This document shows positions 7,627-15,540 of a stretch of 64,000 nt of DNA, piece after piece. The notes under the pieces are model-generated. The model did not search any database and was not told where the DNA came from. It saw only the letters and a program-made list of their open reading frames with translations. This DNA is from JABMMZ01 sp044341025 (GTDB lineage: Bacteria; Bacteroidota; Bacteroidia; NS11-12g; UBA955), in contig JBIISM010000009.1 of the NCBI GenBank assembly GCA_044341025.1, positions 1 to 64,000 on the forward strand. Reading direction: 5' to 3'. A program made the position numbers and the translations under genes. The stretch's first letter is position 1, and every line of letters begins with the position of its first letter.

Positions 7627-8388
7627 ATGCACTTTACACTTAAATACAATTTTAAAATCGCTTGCTTACTATCTTTTATTGTATTTCAGCTAGCAGCGCC
7701 TGAGCCTGCAAATGCTCAGATAGGGCCAATTTTTAGGAAATTATTTCAATCGGGAGAGCGCCAGGTGGCTATAAATCTTGTTCGTGAGGAGGCTGCTGCG
7801 TTAAGTAAATTAAGGCTTAGTAAAAATCTATCTAAGGGCTGCGAAAAAAATGTAGCAAAATTTTGGGAAAAATACCATTGCAGTGATGTTATAGATTTTG
7901 GTGCTGACTTTGTCGCAGAGATAGAAAAGAATAAAAACAATCAAAAAAGGATCATCATTTATTTAAATGAAATTTTTTCTAATAGAAACTATCCCAAGCT
8001 TTATAATGGTATCTGTAAAAAATATAAAAGAGATACTTTAAAGAAACATGAAGTTGAATACATACTGCTTGGAAATAGAATAAATGGTATTGGCATAGAC
8101 AGCAGCAAACTATACAATTTGTATTTTGATTTTAGCCAAACTTTTGCAAAGGAAGAATTAGAAAAATTACAAGTTTTATATAAATGTGACAATACCGCCA
8201 ATTCGGAAATTAACTCTATTGCGCAAAACAAAAATATCGAACTTAAGGGTCAAGTTTGCGAGAACAAAGAAGAGGGTGGAACTGCAGAAACTATTATAGG
8301 TCTTATAATAATGGCTATCGTATTGTATATCCTTTGGACGGTCTTGAAAAAGATCTTTCTTTATATAAAGAATGTGTGGAATACCTGA
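7627..8388 (+). CDS. Hypothetical protein with signal peptide and C-terminal membrane helix
   Basis: I do not recognise this 253-residue protein. It has an N-terminal export signal ending in NAQ (about residue 31), a helical, Lys-rich middle region, and one transmembrane helix near the C-terminus (IIGLIIMAIVLYILWTVL, about residues 224-241) with a short basic tail. Three or four Cys in the exported part (CEKN, YHCSD, YKCDN, GQVCE) could form disulfides. It lies 24 bp after the PspC gene and may share its transcript. Its A-rich codon usage resembles the accessory genes that follow. Confidence 0.65.
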   Translation: MHFTLKYNFKIACLLSFIVFQLAAPEPANAQIGPIFRKLFQSGERQVAINLVREEAAALSKLRLSKNLSKGCEKNVAKFWEKYHCSDVIDFGADFVAEIEKNKNNQKRIIIYLNEIFSNRNYPKLYNGICKKYKRDTLKKHEVEYILLGNRINGIGIDSSKLYNLYFDFSQTFAKEELEKLQVLYKCDNTANSEINSIAQNKNIELKGQVCENKEEGGTAETIIGLIIMAIVLYILWTVLKKIFLYIKNVWNT

Positions 8389-8439
8389 AAATTCAAAAGA
8401 ATTTTTTTAATGCAAAGGCAATCAGATACTAAAATATAG

Positions 8440-8835
8440 TTATTGTTTTAATAAATTATATTCATTACCCATGCTAAATAAATAGGTTTGTATTATTAAT
8501 AAAATAATCAAATCACTGATGTTGATCCTTAGTGTAGTGAAGAATATATATAAAATAACGACTAGCAATAGCTGAACAATTATTAATAATTGACAAAAAA
8601 ATATGATTTTGGTCTCAATTGTTTGGTGTTCATCTTTCAAATTATAATCTATGAATTTACCTCTATTACAATAATTATGTAAAACTATCAATCCAAAAAA
8701 GTTAAAGAAAAACATTAAAAGGATTTCTTGCTTGGTTTTTATAATTGGCAAGTATATCTCTAAGCTGGTTGTTAAGAGTAAAATGATAGATAGTATCGAT
8801 AAAATATAAGTTTTGTGTGTGGCTTCCTTCTGCAT
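8440..8835 (-). CDS. Hypothetical integral membrane protein
   Basis: The 131-residue protein has four predicted membrane helices: ILSILSIILLLTTSLEIYL, ILLMFFFNFFGLIVL, LLIIVQLLLVVILYIFF and ISDLIILLIIQTYLFS. I see no motif that assigns a family. It starts 14 bp after the gene at 8850-9230 ends, on the same strand, so the two are probably co-transcribed. Confidence 0.6.
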   Translation of the reverse strand: MQKEATHKTYILSILSIILLLTTSLEIYLPIIKTKQEILLMFFFNFFGLIVLHNYCNRGKFIDYNLKDEHQTIETKIIFFCQLLIIVQLLLVVILYIFFTTLRINISDLIILLIIQTYLFSMGNEYNLLKQ

Positions 8836-8849
8836 GATCTGAAATTAGA

Positions 8850-9230
8850 TTAGTTGCAAGTAGTGCCATCTGAAAAGTGAACCTTTGTTATTTTTACAAT
8901 AACTTTTGAGGCACCTTTAACCCTTGGAGAACGAACAAGAATTTTTGTAAACCCTGAAGCAATTGGGTCGATGAGACTAGTTGAATTAAAAGTTGATTTA
9001 TCCTCCTTAATAAGATCTCCATTGTTGTTGTAAAAATAGACATTCCAATACACGCCATCAACGGTTTTTTTGGAGTTGTTTTTAAACGTAACACTGTAAC
9101 CCACCAAATAACCAAAACTGGTGGTTTTGGATACATCATTAACTTCAACTTTACACAAGCCCTTGTTTGATTGTACGTTTGCAGTTTGACCCAAAAAAGC
9201 AAATACTGCAATTAAAAATAGTTTGGTCAT
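8850..9230 (-). CDS. Secreted FxLYD-like domain protein
   Basis: This 126-residue protein has a signal peptide (LFLIAVFAFLGQTANVQ) and a small beta-sandwich-like domain. The run VTFKNNSKKTVDGVYWNVYFYNNNGD followed by the closing strands LVRSPRVKGASKV and VIVKITKVHF resembles FxLYD domains, which act as adhesion or binding modules. Two Cys, near the mature N-terminus (GLCKVEV) and at the C-terminus (GTTCN), could pair. It is followed by a small membrane protein gene in the same direction. The domain assignment is by resemblance only. Confidence 0.6.
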   Translation of the reverse strand: MTKLFLIAVFAFLGQTANVQSNKGLCKVEVNDVSKTTSFGYLVGYSVTFKNNSKKTVDGVYWNVYFYNNNGDLIKEDKSTFNSTSLIDPIASGFTKILVRSPRVKGASKVIVKITKVHFSDGTTCN

Positions 9231-9417
9231 AGATTGTTATTGTTTGATTTTCTTACAATTATAATACTTTTATTACTTAAAATAATATTTTTTTTTTAAA
9301 AAACCCTAAGGTAAGAAAATGAAATAGAGATCTCTGCTTAAATAAGAATTAGTTTCATTTATTGAATTTAATCGTTTTCATTTGTAGTGACCAAATTAAA
9401 AGCACATTAATAAACTT

Positions 9418-10104
9418 ATGCATACCTTTAAAAATTGTGATTTTTCAAATGTTACAGAAATACAGAATAGCACCGACAATTTTTATTTGGAAGTAATCGA
9501 GTATTTTAGCATTCTATTAAAAATGCATAAGGGTTTTGATCTTTATTTTTTTGAAGAGAAAAAATTTGAGTTAGAAGCTATAAACGAGAATGCGATAAAT
9601 CCCAATGAGCCAATACCCATTATTAGAAGTTTTGATCAATTCCATTGCATATTATTGGAGAATTCGGCAAAACGAAGAAAGATAAGTTTGCAAAAAGAAA
9701 AACTATCTAAGAAACAAAATAATATAAACCATGCAGGTTCTAAAAAGGAGAGGGTTGTGGCATTTTTTGAAAGTTTGGGTTACAAAAGATCTACAGATGG
9801 CTCTGCATTAAATCAATTCTTAGCCATTATGAAAAACCATCGTTCGGTAGGTGTGGAACCAACAGTGGTGAGCCATTATAAAGTCATTGATGGCAAAGCT
9901 GTATTGGTTTCAAATGAAAGGCACACATTCGGCCGTATCAGGAGTGGTAATTATCTTTACCTCTCAACTTCCAAAGGAGAATTTAGAAAGGTGTACAGTG
10001 GTATTAAAATTGCGCCAAGAATGGGAAGTGGCGAAGAATTGATATGGAAGAAAGCGAGAATAAAATGGAGGGTTTTCAGTTCTAAAGATAACTGGATAAG
10101 CTGA
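9418..10104 (+). CDS. Hypothetical cytoplasmic protein
   Basis: I do not recognise this 228-residue protein. It has no signal peptide or membrane helix. A basic region (about residues 84-110: NSAKRRKISLQKEKLSKKQ) is followed by a helix (KKERVVAFFESLGYKRS). The C-terminal half is strand-rich with several Arg and Lys (RHTFGRIRSGNYLYL, KKARIKWRVF), which would suit nucleic-acid binding, but no catalytic signature is visible. The roughly 190 bp upstream is AT-rich and holds no other gene. It faces the next gene tail to tail. Confidence 0.6.
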   Translation: MHTFKNCDFSNVTEIQNSTDNFYLEVIEYFSILLKMHKGFDLYFFEEKKFELEAINENAINPNEPIPIIRSFDQFHCILLENSAKRRKISLQKEKLSKKQNNINHAGSKKERVVAFFESLGYKRSTDGSALNQFLAIMKNHRSVGVEPTVVSHYKVIDGKAVLVSNERHTFGRIRSGNYLYLSTSKGEFRKVYSGIKIAPRMGSGEELIWKKARIKWRVFSSKDNWIS

Positions 10105-10133
10105 GTTCTACAAATTCCGATTAATCCGGATAG

Positions 10134-10592
10134 TTATTTTTTATTGAAACTTTGGCTCTCGCAAAAGTTATAATATACAACTTGCTCTTTATCCATCGCG
10201 TGTTCAAATGTTATACAATCAAGTATGCCTCTTTTATTGCCTAACATAAATTGATGTTTGGTTTTTCTTTTAACATTGTCAAAATGAAACAATCTAAACA
10301 AGGCATTAAAACCAAAAACATCTATGCCTGTAAACGGTTTTTCACTGCTCATGCCAATGCCCTCAAGCACTTGCTTGCACGCTTTTAGTAAAATCTCTAA
10401 TTCCTCCGCATCATAATCATCCGGTGGCTCATTAAACGCATCGTCTTTTCTGTATTTTTCTGGACCTTTTTCAACGTAAATCCATGCTTTAGTGAAAATG
10501 TAGACAAATCGATTTGTAAACATTAATTCTTTTTCTTCCTCAGTGAATTGATCAATTACTTTGTCTAAGGCTTCATTTTGGCTGCTATACAT
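10134..10592 (-). CDS. Hypothetical acidic protein
   Basis: I do not recognise this 152-residue protein. It lacks a signal peptide, is acidic in the N-terminal half (DAFNEPPDDYDAEELEILL) and is probably mostly helical, like many small cytosolic binding or immunity-type proteins. That comparison is only a general resemblance. It begins 18 bp after the DUF4116-repeat gene on the same strand, so they likely form a two-gene transcript and may act together. Confidence 0.6.
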   Translation of the reverse strand: MYSSQNEALDKVIDQFTEEEKELMFTNRFVYIFTKAWIYVEKGPEKYRKDDAFNEPPDDYDAEELEILLKACKQVLEGIGMSSEKPFTGIDVFGFNALFRLFHFDNVKRKTKHQFMLGNKRGILDCITFEHAMDKEQVVYYNFCESQSFNKK

Positions 10593-10610
10593 AAATTTAT
10601 TTTTTATTGC

Positions 10611-11702
10611 TTAAAATTTGTAATCTCTTTTTGTTGAATTGATGATATCGCTATCTGTTTTTAGTTCTTCAGATGCAAATCGTATAACAAAATCTTCTTG
10701 TGTAACTGCTGCCATCACTATTTCTTTATCGGCTTTTAGCTCTGGAGATGCAAATTCTAGTGCATAACCGTTTTGTGTTACAGCTGTCAGAACTATAGAT
10801 TTATCTGCTTTGAATGGTTCCGAGGTGAATTCCAAAGCAATGCCATTTTCTTTTACCAATGCCAAGACGATTTCTTTATCCTCTTTTAGTTGGCTGTCTA
10901 ATAATGTGTATGCCAGCATGTCTTTTTTAACCGCCTTCAATGCTAAGTCTTTGTCATTCCAATAAAATTTATGCAATTCGGGAGATGTGTACCAATTGGT
11001 ATTTAAATCATCTAAAATATTGGAAACATCCATTTTATTTTGTGGCACTTTAAAGTTTTCAATACGTTCAGCTGGCAAATGGTAATAAGGAATTGCTAAA
11101 CGGTCTCTACCTCCTATGTTAGGGCAAAATGGCATATCGCAATCTTCATAGGTATTGAGGGTCTTTGGGTAGGCATTTAATTGGTATTCGTCTAAAACAA
11201 AACCAAGACTGCTCTCTGAGGATCTGTATAAAAATCTGTTTTTATCTAATAAATCAAGATCGTGGCAGGGACCTTCTATATGTTTTCCAGCTGCAGTGTA
11301 CAATTCGGAAATCTGCATGCCATAACATTCAAAAACGATTAAACCTCCTTGGTCAAAACTAACTTGTTCAATTTTTGTAAATAGATTTGGAAATTTACGG
11401 TATGCATCGGTTTTACTGGTGTTATAACCTTGTAAGTAGTCCAAATATGCGAGCATTTTATCTTCAAAATAATAAAAATCAGTCTGCTCAATGTCAAAGT
11501 AAACATTTTGAAAAATGCTTTTTATGTCGTTAAAATCTAATTCCTCTATTTCTTTTCCAAGGGCATCAAATCCAATTTTATAATCTTCAGATAATCCAAA
11601 ACCAGAGTCTAGCGCTTGGTATAAATAAGCCTTTAAAAAGAATAGGTCATGTCCTTTAACTTTTTTGATTTTAAATGCATCGGCGCTAACTCTGTTGTTC
11701 AT
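10611..11702 (-). CDS. DUF4116-repeat protein
   Basis: The 363-residue protein has a unique N-terminal region (about 1-240) and then four or five repeats of about 25 residues from about 250 to 355. Each has the form D-K-x-I-V-x-x-A-V-x-x-x-G-x-A-L-x-F-A-S-x-x-L-K, which is the DUF4116 repeat. Such repeats build helical scaffolds thought to mediate protein interactions. The N-terminal part has no motif I can name. There is no signal peptide. The gene directly precedes the acidic 152-residue protein at 10134-10592. Confidence 0.72.
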   Translation of the reverse strand: MNNRVSADAFKIKKVKGHDLFFLKAYLYQALDSGFGLSEDYKIGFDALGKEIEELDFNDIKSIFQNVYFDIEQTDFYYFEDKMLAYLDYLQGYNTSKTDAYRKFPNLFTKIEQVSFDQGGLIVFECYGMQISELYTAAGKHIEGPCHDLDLLDKNRFLYRSSESSLGFVLDEYQLNAYPKTLNTYEDCDMPFCPNIGGRDRLAIPYYHLPAERIENFKVPQNKMDVSNILDDLNTNWYTSPELHKFYWNDKDLALKAVKKDMLAYTLLDSQLKEDKEIVLALVKENGIALEFTSEPFKADKSIVLTAVTQNGYALEFASPELKADKEIVMAAVTQEDFVIRFASEELKTDSDIINSTKRDYKF

Positions 11703-11814
11703 ATTTAGATTTGCAGTTTAAATGTATAAAAATAATTGATTGAATTTTAAACCCACAAGCAAACGAATCTAAGCATATTTAGATTCTTTTTAAAATTTGA
11801 TTAAAATAAAACTT

Positions 11815-12318
11815 TTACTTGGAATAGATTTTATTGTAAACCCAAATTAAACATTCATTTTCATGCTTTTTAGAAACTTCTCTAGCTTCAAGCTCAAAAG
11901 GATTTTGATTATAGCCATGTTCTTTTTGGTAATGCGTATAAAGTTTGTCGAATTTCTTATCTTTTTGACGGGCATGAACATATTCATGAATAACAGTATT
12001 TGTAACTTGTTTGATGTTGTTATGGCTATTGACATAAATAACGCATTCATGAGAACTCGAATAATACACCCCACCGCGACTCTTGTGGGGATAATAGCTT
12101 AACCTTAAATTGGGTTTTATGCATTTAGGGTGGGAAATGTTACTGTGACACCATTCAATGGCCAAGTTGCAAAATGTTGTCTTACTGACGGGTAATTGCG
12201 ATAAAGACAAATTTGATATTTTTTGCATTATAAGCCATTCTCTGGCACCCATTACCCCTGCAATTATGCCTATAATTCCGCAGCCAATCATTGATATTTC
12301 GAGTAGCAATTTAATCAT
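11815..12318 (-). CDS. Membrane-anchored putative zinc peptidase
   Basis: The 167-residue protein has one N-terminal membrane helix (about residues 5-24). The following domain carries HEYVHARQ (His111, Glu112, His115) and, about 30 residues later, NPFELEAREV, where Glu144 is a plausible third zinc ligand. HExxH plus a downstream Glu is the gluzincin pattern, also used by small single-domain peptidases of the SprT/IrrE type. Four or five Cys are present. The substrate is unknown. The gene stands alone among other unrecognised genes. Confidence 0.62.
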   Translation of the reverse strand: MIKLLLEISMIGCGIIGIIAGVMGAREWLIMQKISNLSLSQLPVSKTTFCNLAIEWCHSNISHPKCIKPNLRLSYYPHKSRGGVYYSSSHECVIYVNSHNNIKQVTNTVIHEYVHARQKDKKFDKLYTHYQKEHGYNQNPFELEAREVSKKHENECLIWVYNKIYSK

Positions 12319-12554
12319 AAATGATTCTCAACTAATAGTGTTTAATATGGGTCTATTTAATTTACCCCAAAAATATAAAAAATCTGCATTTAAAGAAAGC
12401 ATGAGAAGATCTTAAAAGACTAAATGGTGTAAAAAACGGATGGAGGGTGTATAAAATGTCATCAACACATCTTTTTAGATTTAATATTCCTTATAAATGC
12501 ATACTATTGTATTGACTCAAACGTTCAATTTAATTGGGAAAGTAAATCAGATAA

Positions 12555-13217
12555 ATGAAAAAGAACCAAATGCCTTATTTCAATTTTATATGCTTATTTC
12601 TATTTATTTTAGTAAGCAGTTGCTCCGTTACTCGAGATTTAAAGCAAAAGTCTGCATATACGGATTCTGAAATTAAACAACTAAGAAAATGCAATACTGC
12701 AAAGCTTTCTTGGTATATGGTTCCGAATTCCAAGAGAATAATTCTATTGACAAATCTAATCAGGGTAAATCCCGCATTATTTAAAAAATACCTTCATTTA
12801 CAAACTGATTCTGGTTATATAGATAAAAAATACTTAAATCGAAAGATTGAAAAAAGAATAGCGGCTAAAATACCGAGTAAGATAAAACCAATTAAACCAT
12901 CTTTTAATCTTGCCTTAGCTGCAAAATTGCACTCTATTGTGTCAGGTTTGAATGGACAAATAGGACACCAAAAGCTTGCTTTGAGAATGAGAATAACATT
13001 AAATACTAATTTATGTTATGGTGAAAATTGTTATTATGGAAACGATGATGCATATGGCGCAGTCGTTGCTTGGATTGAAAGCGATGGACATTATCATAAT
13101 TTATTAGATCCTGGATATTACAGAATTGGAGTTAGTGGCTTTTGGCATAGTCGTTATAAAAAAAATTATGTGCAAGTATTTTCAGGCAAAAAATGGATGG
13201 ATTACATATGGCAGTAG
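12555..13217 (+). CDS. CAP-domain lipoprotein
   Basis: A lipobox (FILVSSC, Cys at about residue 23) marks this 220-residue protein as a lipoprotein. The mature part matches the CAP/SCP-like fold: an early helix LLTNLIRVNPALF, a His helix LAAKLHSIVSG, then CYGENCYYGNDDAYGAVVAWIESDGHYHNLLDPGYYRIGVSGFW, of which the GEN, the W-x-x-S-x-G-H-x-x-N-L-L and the final strand are the family hallmarks. Bacterial CAP proteins are extracytoplasmic and mostly of unknown function. The roughly 235 bp upstream shows no gene. Confidence 0.8.
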   Translation: MKKNQMPYFNFICLFLFILVSSCSVTRDLKQKSAYTDSEIKQLRKCNTAKLSWYMVPNSKRIILLTNLIRVNPALFKKYLHLQTDSGYIDKKYLNRKIEKRIAAKIPSKIKPIKPSFNLALAAKLHSIVSGLNGQIGHQKLALRMRITLNTNLCYGENCYYGNDDAYGAVVAWIESDGHYHNLLDPGYYRIGVSGFWHSRYKKNYVQVFSGKKWMDYIWQ

Positions 13218-13338
13218 TTTGATTGTTGGTTTCTTCATTTTCAGTAAAATTTGAATTAAGGCAAAAACAAGCGATTTCAATATTTTTAATAATTTATGTA
13301 ATATTAAGTTGTATACTTGCGCTATTAATTTAATAAAA

Positions 13339-13860
13339 ATGAAAAAAACAAACTTAATTTTATTCTTTGCTGTTTTATTTACAATAGCATTGACCAGTTG
13401 TAAAAGTGTTCAAGCGCCTAAGTACACTTCTGTAGAAAATCTTTTCAACTTAAAAATTGGAAGCTCATATGATGAAGCGGTAGCTATTTTAGGTCAGAAA
13501 CCTTATGATATTTATATGAGTCAAGCTGAAGGGTACACTATTTACACCTACAAATACAAACATGTTGAAAGAGCAATTAATCCTAAAGCTTTAAATAAAC
13601 GTGGAGGCGAAACGACAGGTATGGAAGTATACAACAGTAAAGAACAAACTGCTTACTTATTATTCAAAAACAATAAATTGGAATCAATAGTTACATCTAA
13701 CGGACGTAAAGATGGTTCAGCTATGATTTATATGAATAATACATTGTATACTATTTCAAAAGATAAAGATAAGTATATGATTACAGCAAATAAAACAGAA
13801 GAACCTGCTAGTTCTGTAGCTTCTGTAAAAAAGAAAAAATTTCCATTTAATCTTTTTTAA
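13339..13860 (+). CDS. BamE/SmpA-like lipoprotein
   Basis: The start is set at the ATG at 13339 (MKKTNLILFFAVLFTIALTSC), which gives a clean lipoprotein signal with the lipid-bearing Cys at residue 21. The mature region has LFNLKIGSSYDEAVAILGQKP followed by a strand-rich section and AYLLFKNNKLESIV, the arrangement of the small BamE/OmlA fold. It is not necessarily the Bam-complex subunit. The C-terminus is Lys-rich (VKKKKFPFNLF). The transcript ends in a strong terminator that belongs to a duplicated intergenic block. Confidence 0.65.
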   Translation: MKKTNLILFFAVLFTIALTSCKSVQAPKYTSVENLFNLKIGSSYDEAVAILGQKPYDIYMSQAEGYTIYTYKYKHVERAINPKALNKRGGETTGMEVYNSKEQTAYLLFKNNKLESIVTSNGRKDGSAMIYMNNTLYTISKDKDKYMITANKTEEPASSVASVKKKKFPFNLF

Positions 13861-13897
13861 TAATTTTATAAGAGGCTGATTTAAAATCGGTATTCAG

Positions 13898-13973
13898 TAG
13901 CCCTTAACTTATTCAGATAATTGAAAGCTTGCACCTAAAAAGTGCAAGCTTTTTTGTGTTAAAAATTTCGAAT
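13898..13973 (+). repeat. Duplicated intergenic block, copy A
   Basis: This 76-bp block starts TAGCCCTTAAC, continues TATTCAGATAATT, contains a terminator hairpin and ends AAAATTTCGAAT. A second copy lies at 15376-15454, also directly after a + strand gene. The two differ in the hairpin stem by paired changes (GCTTGCAC/GTGCAAGC here, GGTTGCAC/GTGCAACC there), so pairing is preserved. Confidence 0.8.
13924..13955 (+). terminator. Terminator inside block A
   Basis: The stem AAAGCTTGCAC/GTGCAAGCTTT is followed by a T run. It closes the BamE-like lipoprotein gene. Confidence 0.85.
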
Positions 13974-14007
13974 GTAAATTCACATGACATGATTAAGATT
14001 GAATGTG

Positions 14008-14096
14008 CCCCAGTGGTAGAGCTCCTAGGTCGCACACCACGGGGTATAAGTGTGAAAATGAGTTCCCAGTACCAGAGCTCCTTTTTCGCACGGTAC
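14008..14096. other. Twin hairpins with a shared 18-nt loop
   Basis: Hairpin 1 has stem CCCC-A-GTGGT/ACCAC-GGGG (14008-14017 and 14036-14044). Hairpin 2 has stem GTACC/GGTAC (14069-14073 and 14092-14096). Their loops, AGAGCTCCTAGGTCGCAC (14018-14035) and AGAGCTCCTTTTTCGCAC (14074-14091), match at 15 of 18 positions although the stems differ. No coding potential is convincing here. A conserved loop on non-identical but self-complementary stems suggests a structured element. Confidence 0.6.
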
Positions 14097-14105
14097 GTGA
14101 CTTTG

Positions 14106-14170
14106 GTGAATAAAAAAAGAGAGTTCAAGTGGCGCATTCGCTTTCACTCTCACTCTCTTTTTATGCTCCC
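14106..14170 (-). repeat. Second part of block A: hairpin and tRNA 3'-end trace
   Basis: GTGAATAAAAAAAG (14106-14119) is identical to 15504-15517. It is followed by an AAAAAGAGAGT/ACTCTCTTTTT hairpin with a long loop and then TGCTCCC (14164-14170), which matches the last bases of tRNA-Asn. The same order is seen at 15504-15558. The tRNA match here is only seven bases and would be meaningless alone. The remaining DNA to 14305 holds nothing I recognise. Confidence 0.45.
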
Positions 14171-14305
14171 CTTATTGACCCAAAATACAACCCTCAAGCC
14201 CTGATAGATTACATAATACTCTATAAAACAAATAGATATTTATTTCAAGGTGTGTTTGGGTTACTAGACAGGGGAAATAATTCTTGGCTAAGAATATGGT
14301 AATTC

Positions 14306-14671
14306 TTAATATAAAGATGCTTCAAGGTAAGCTTCAGTTGATTCAATAAAGTCTTCTTTACTTGAAAATTCTTCAGGCCAAAATTGTGAAACCAAATGAT
14401 AAGAAATTTCAGCAACTTCAGCATGTGAAACTATTAAAGTATCAATGAACCATTTCTTTTCTCCAAATGTATGTTCATCCTCAAAAACTGGTTTATTTTC
14501 AAGAAGTTTCAGGGATGGCTTGTAATTCATATCAAGACAATACTGATAAATGATTTCCCATGCATCCATTTCGATAGAATCAGAGTCTTTGATATCTTCT
14601 AGTTCGTCACCAGTTGACTTATGCTGTTCTGCTAATTGTGTTAATTTGATGTAAAACTCAGGATGTTCCAT
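14306..14671 (-). CDS. Hypothetical protein in tRNA-Asn islet
   Basis: I do not recognise this 121-residue protein. The start is taken as the ATG at 14671 (MEHPEFYIKLTQL), since the codons before it use GTG and add only two residues. It is acidic, has no export signal and is probably helical (EVAEISYHLVSQFWPEEF). It is divergent from the gene at 14754, with about 80 bp between the two starts, and both lie between the two duplicated intergenic blocks. That placement suggests a small accessory module. Confidence 0.6.
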   Translation of the reverse strand: MEHPEFYIKLTQLAEQHKSTGDELEDIKDSDSIEMDAWEIIYQYCLDMNYKPSLKLLENKPVFEDEHTFGEKKWFIDTLIVSHAEVAEISYHLVSQFWPEEFSSKEDFIESTEAYLEASLY

Positions 14672-14753
14672 AATCACTTTTACTTATTTAATAGTGTTAT
14701 TCAAAATAAATCATTTTATTTGAATTCCTTAAATTTAACTTAAATGATTATAA

Positions 14754-15344
14754 ATGAATAAAGAACAAATAGTAAACGCATTAAAGAATCAAATAAGTGA
14801 ATTTGAATCACCTTGTTTTGTGAAAATGGCCATGAAAGGTGGAATTGAGAACTATGTTAGGGATTGTCTTTTTGATGAATTATACAAAGAAAATAAAAAT
14901 ATTGAAACTGAGTATAGTTTTAAACCTAAGGGGGAAAAGATTAACCGTGTGGATATAATATCTTGGAATGAAAAGAAAAGTGAAACAGTTGATTACATTA
15001 TAGAGTTAGGCACAAATGGAACATGGCAACCATCAAATTATGGGAGTAACCACGCTAAAAATGACAATAAAAGAGCTAAAGATTCTATTAAGCCAGATTT
15101 TGATTCTTTCACCGTTACTACTATCATTGATATTTTAGAAGTTCCCGTGCAATATGAGCATTGGTTAAGGAAAAGTTATAAGAATCCAATTTTAAACCGA
15201 ATCCAAAACAAAGAAGTCAATACTATTAATGAATGGGATAGTGAATTCCATGAATTAGATAACAATTACTTATCCATTGTGGCGAATGGGAATTGGAATG
15301 GGGTAATTGTATCTGTTAAATTCTATGTATGCCAGTTTAATTAA
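14754..15344 (+). CDS. Hypothetical protein, possibly PD-(D/E)XK nuclease-like
   Basis: The 196-residue protein has no signal peptide. Its middle section reads ENYVRDCLFDELYKE, then RVDIISWNE and, after a turn, VDYIIELGTNGTW. An N-terminal Glu helix, a hairpin with Asp and a strand ending in I-E-L resembles the core of PD-(D/E)XK nuclease-like folds. However, the usual Lys after the Glu is replaced by Gly, so nuclease activity is doubtful. It lies between the duplicated blocks, divergent from the 121-residue gene, and ends at the terminator of block B. Confidence 0.55.
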   Translation: MNKEQIVNALKNQISEFESPCFVKMAMKGGIENYVRDCLFDELYKENKNIETEYSFKPKGEKINRVDIISWNEKKSETVDYIIELGTNGTWQPSNYGSNHAKNDNKRAKDSIKPDFDSFTVTTIIDILEVPVQYEHWLRKSYKNPILNRIQNKEVNTINEWDSEFHELDNNYLSIVANGNWNGVIVSVKFYVCQFN

Positions 15345-15375
15345 TTATGTTTTTTAATAACTAATCGTTTTACAA

Positions 15376-15454
15376 TAGCCCTTAACCTATTCAGATAATT
15401 CAAAGGTTGCACTTAATTGGTGCAACCTTTTTTTATTTATTGAAAATTTCGAAT
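15376..15454 (+). repeat. Duplicated intergenic block, copy B
   Basis: The order TAGCCCTTAAC, TATTCAGATAATT, terminator hairpin, AAAATTTCGAAT is the same as in 13898-13973. It follows the gene at 14754-15344, as copy A follows the BamE-like gene. Confidence 0.8.
15402..15434 (+). terminator. Terminator inside block B
   Basis: The stem AAAGGTTGCAC/GTGCAACCTTT is followed by TTTT. Compared with copy A, one base pair has changed on both sides. Confidence 0.85.
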
Positions 15455-15461
15455 ATAGACC

Positions 15462-15480
15462 CACTAAACTTGGTTTAGTG
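15462..15480. other. Hairpin downstream of block B
   Basis: A perfect 8-bp inverted repeat, CACTAAAC-TTG-GTTTAGTG, is followed by GTGTGAAGGTGA. In block A the first twin hairpin is likewise followed by GTGTGAAAATGA, so the two occupy equivalent positions although their sequences differ. Confidence 0.55.
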
Positions 15481-15509
15481 TGAAGGTGAATGTGAAGGTG
15501 GGTGTGAAT

Positions 15510-15538
15510 AAAAAAAGCCGCAGGACTTGCGGCTTTTT
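15510..15538 (-). terminator. Hairpin terminator behind tRNA-Asn fragment
   Basis: The stem AAAGCCGCA/TGCGGCTTT has T runs on both strands. Read on the minus strand it follows the tRNA 3'-end fragment at 15541-15558, as the hairpin at 15668-15695 follows the intact gene. Confidence 0.75.
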
Positions 15539-15540
15539 GA

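Noticed and set aside
13929..14204. Protein-coding frame across the twin hairpins
   Set aside because: The frame runs through a terminator and two hairpins, has no start context and no recognisable product.
14754..15344. Confident call as a restriction endonuclease
   Set aside because: Only a D...E pattern is seen and the usual Lys is replaced by Gly; no methyltransferase or other restriction gene is nearby.
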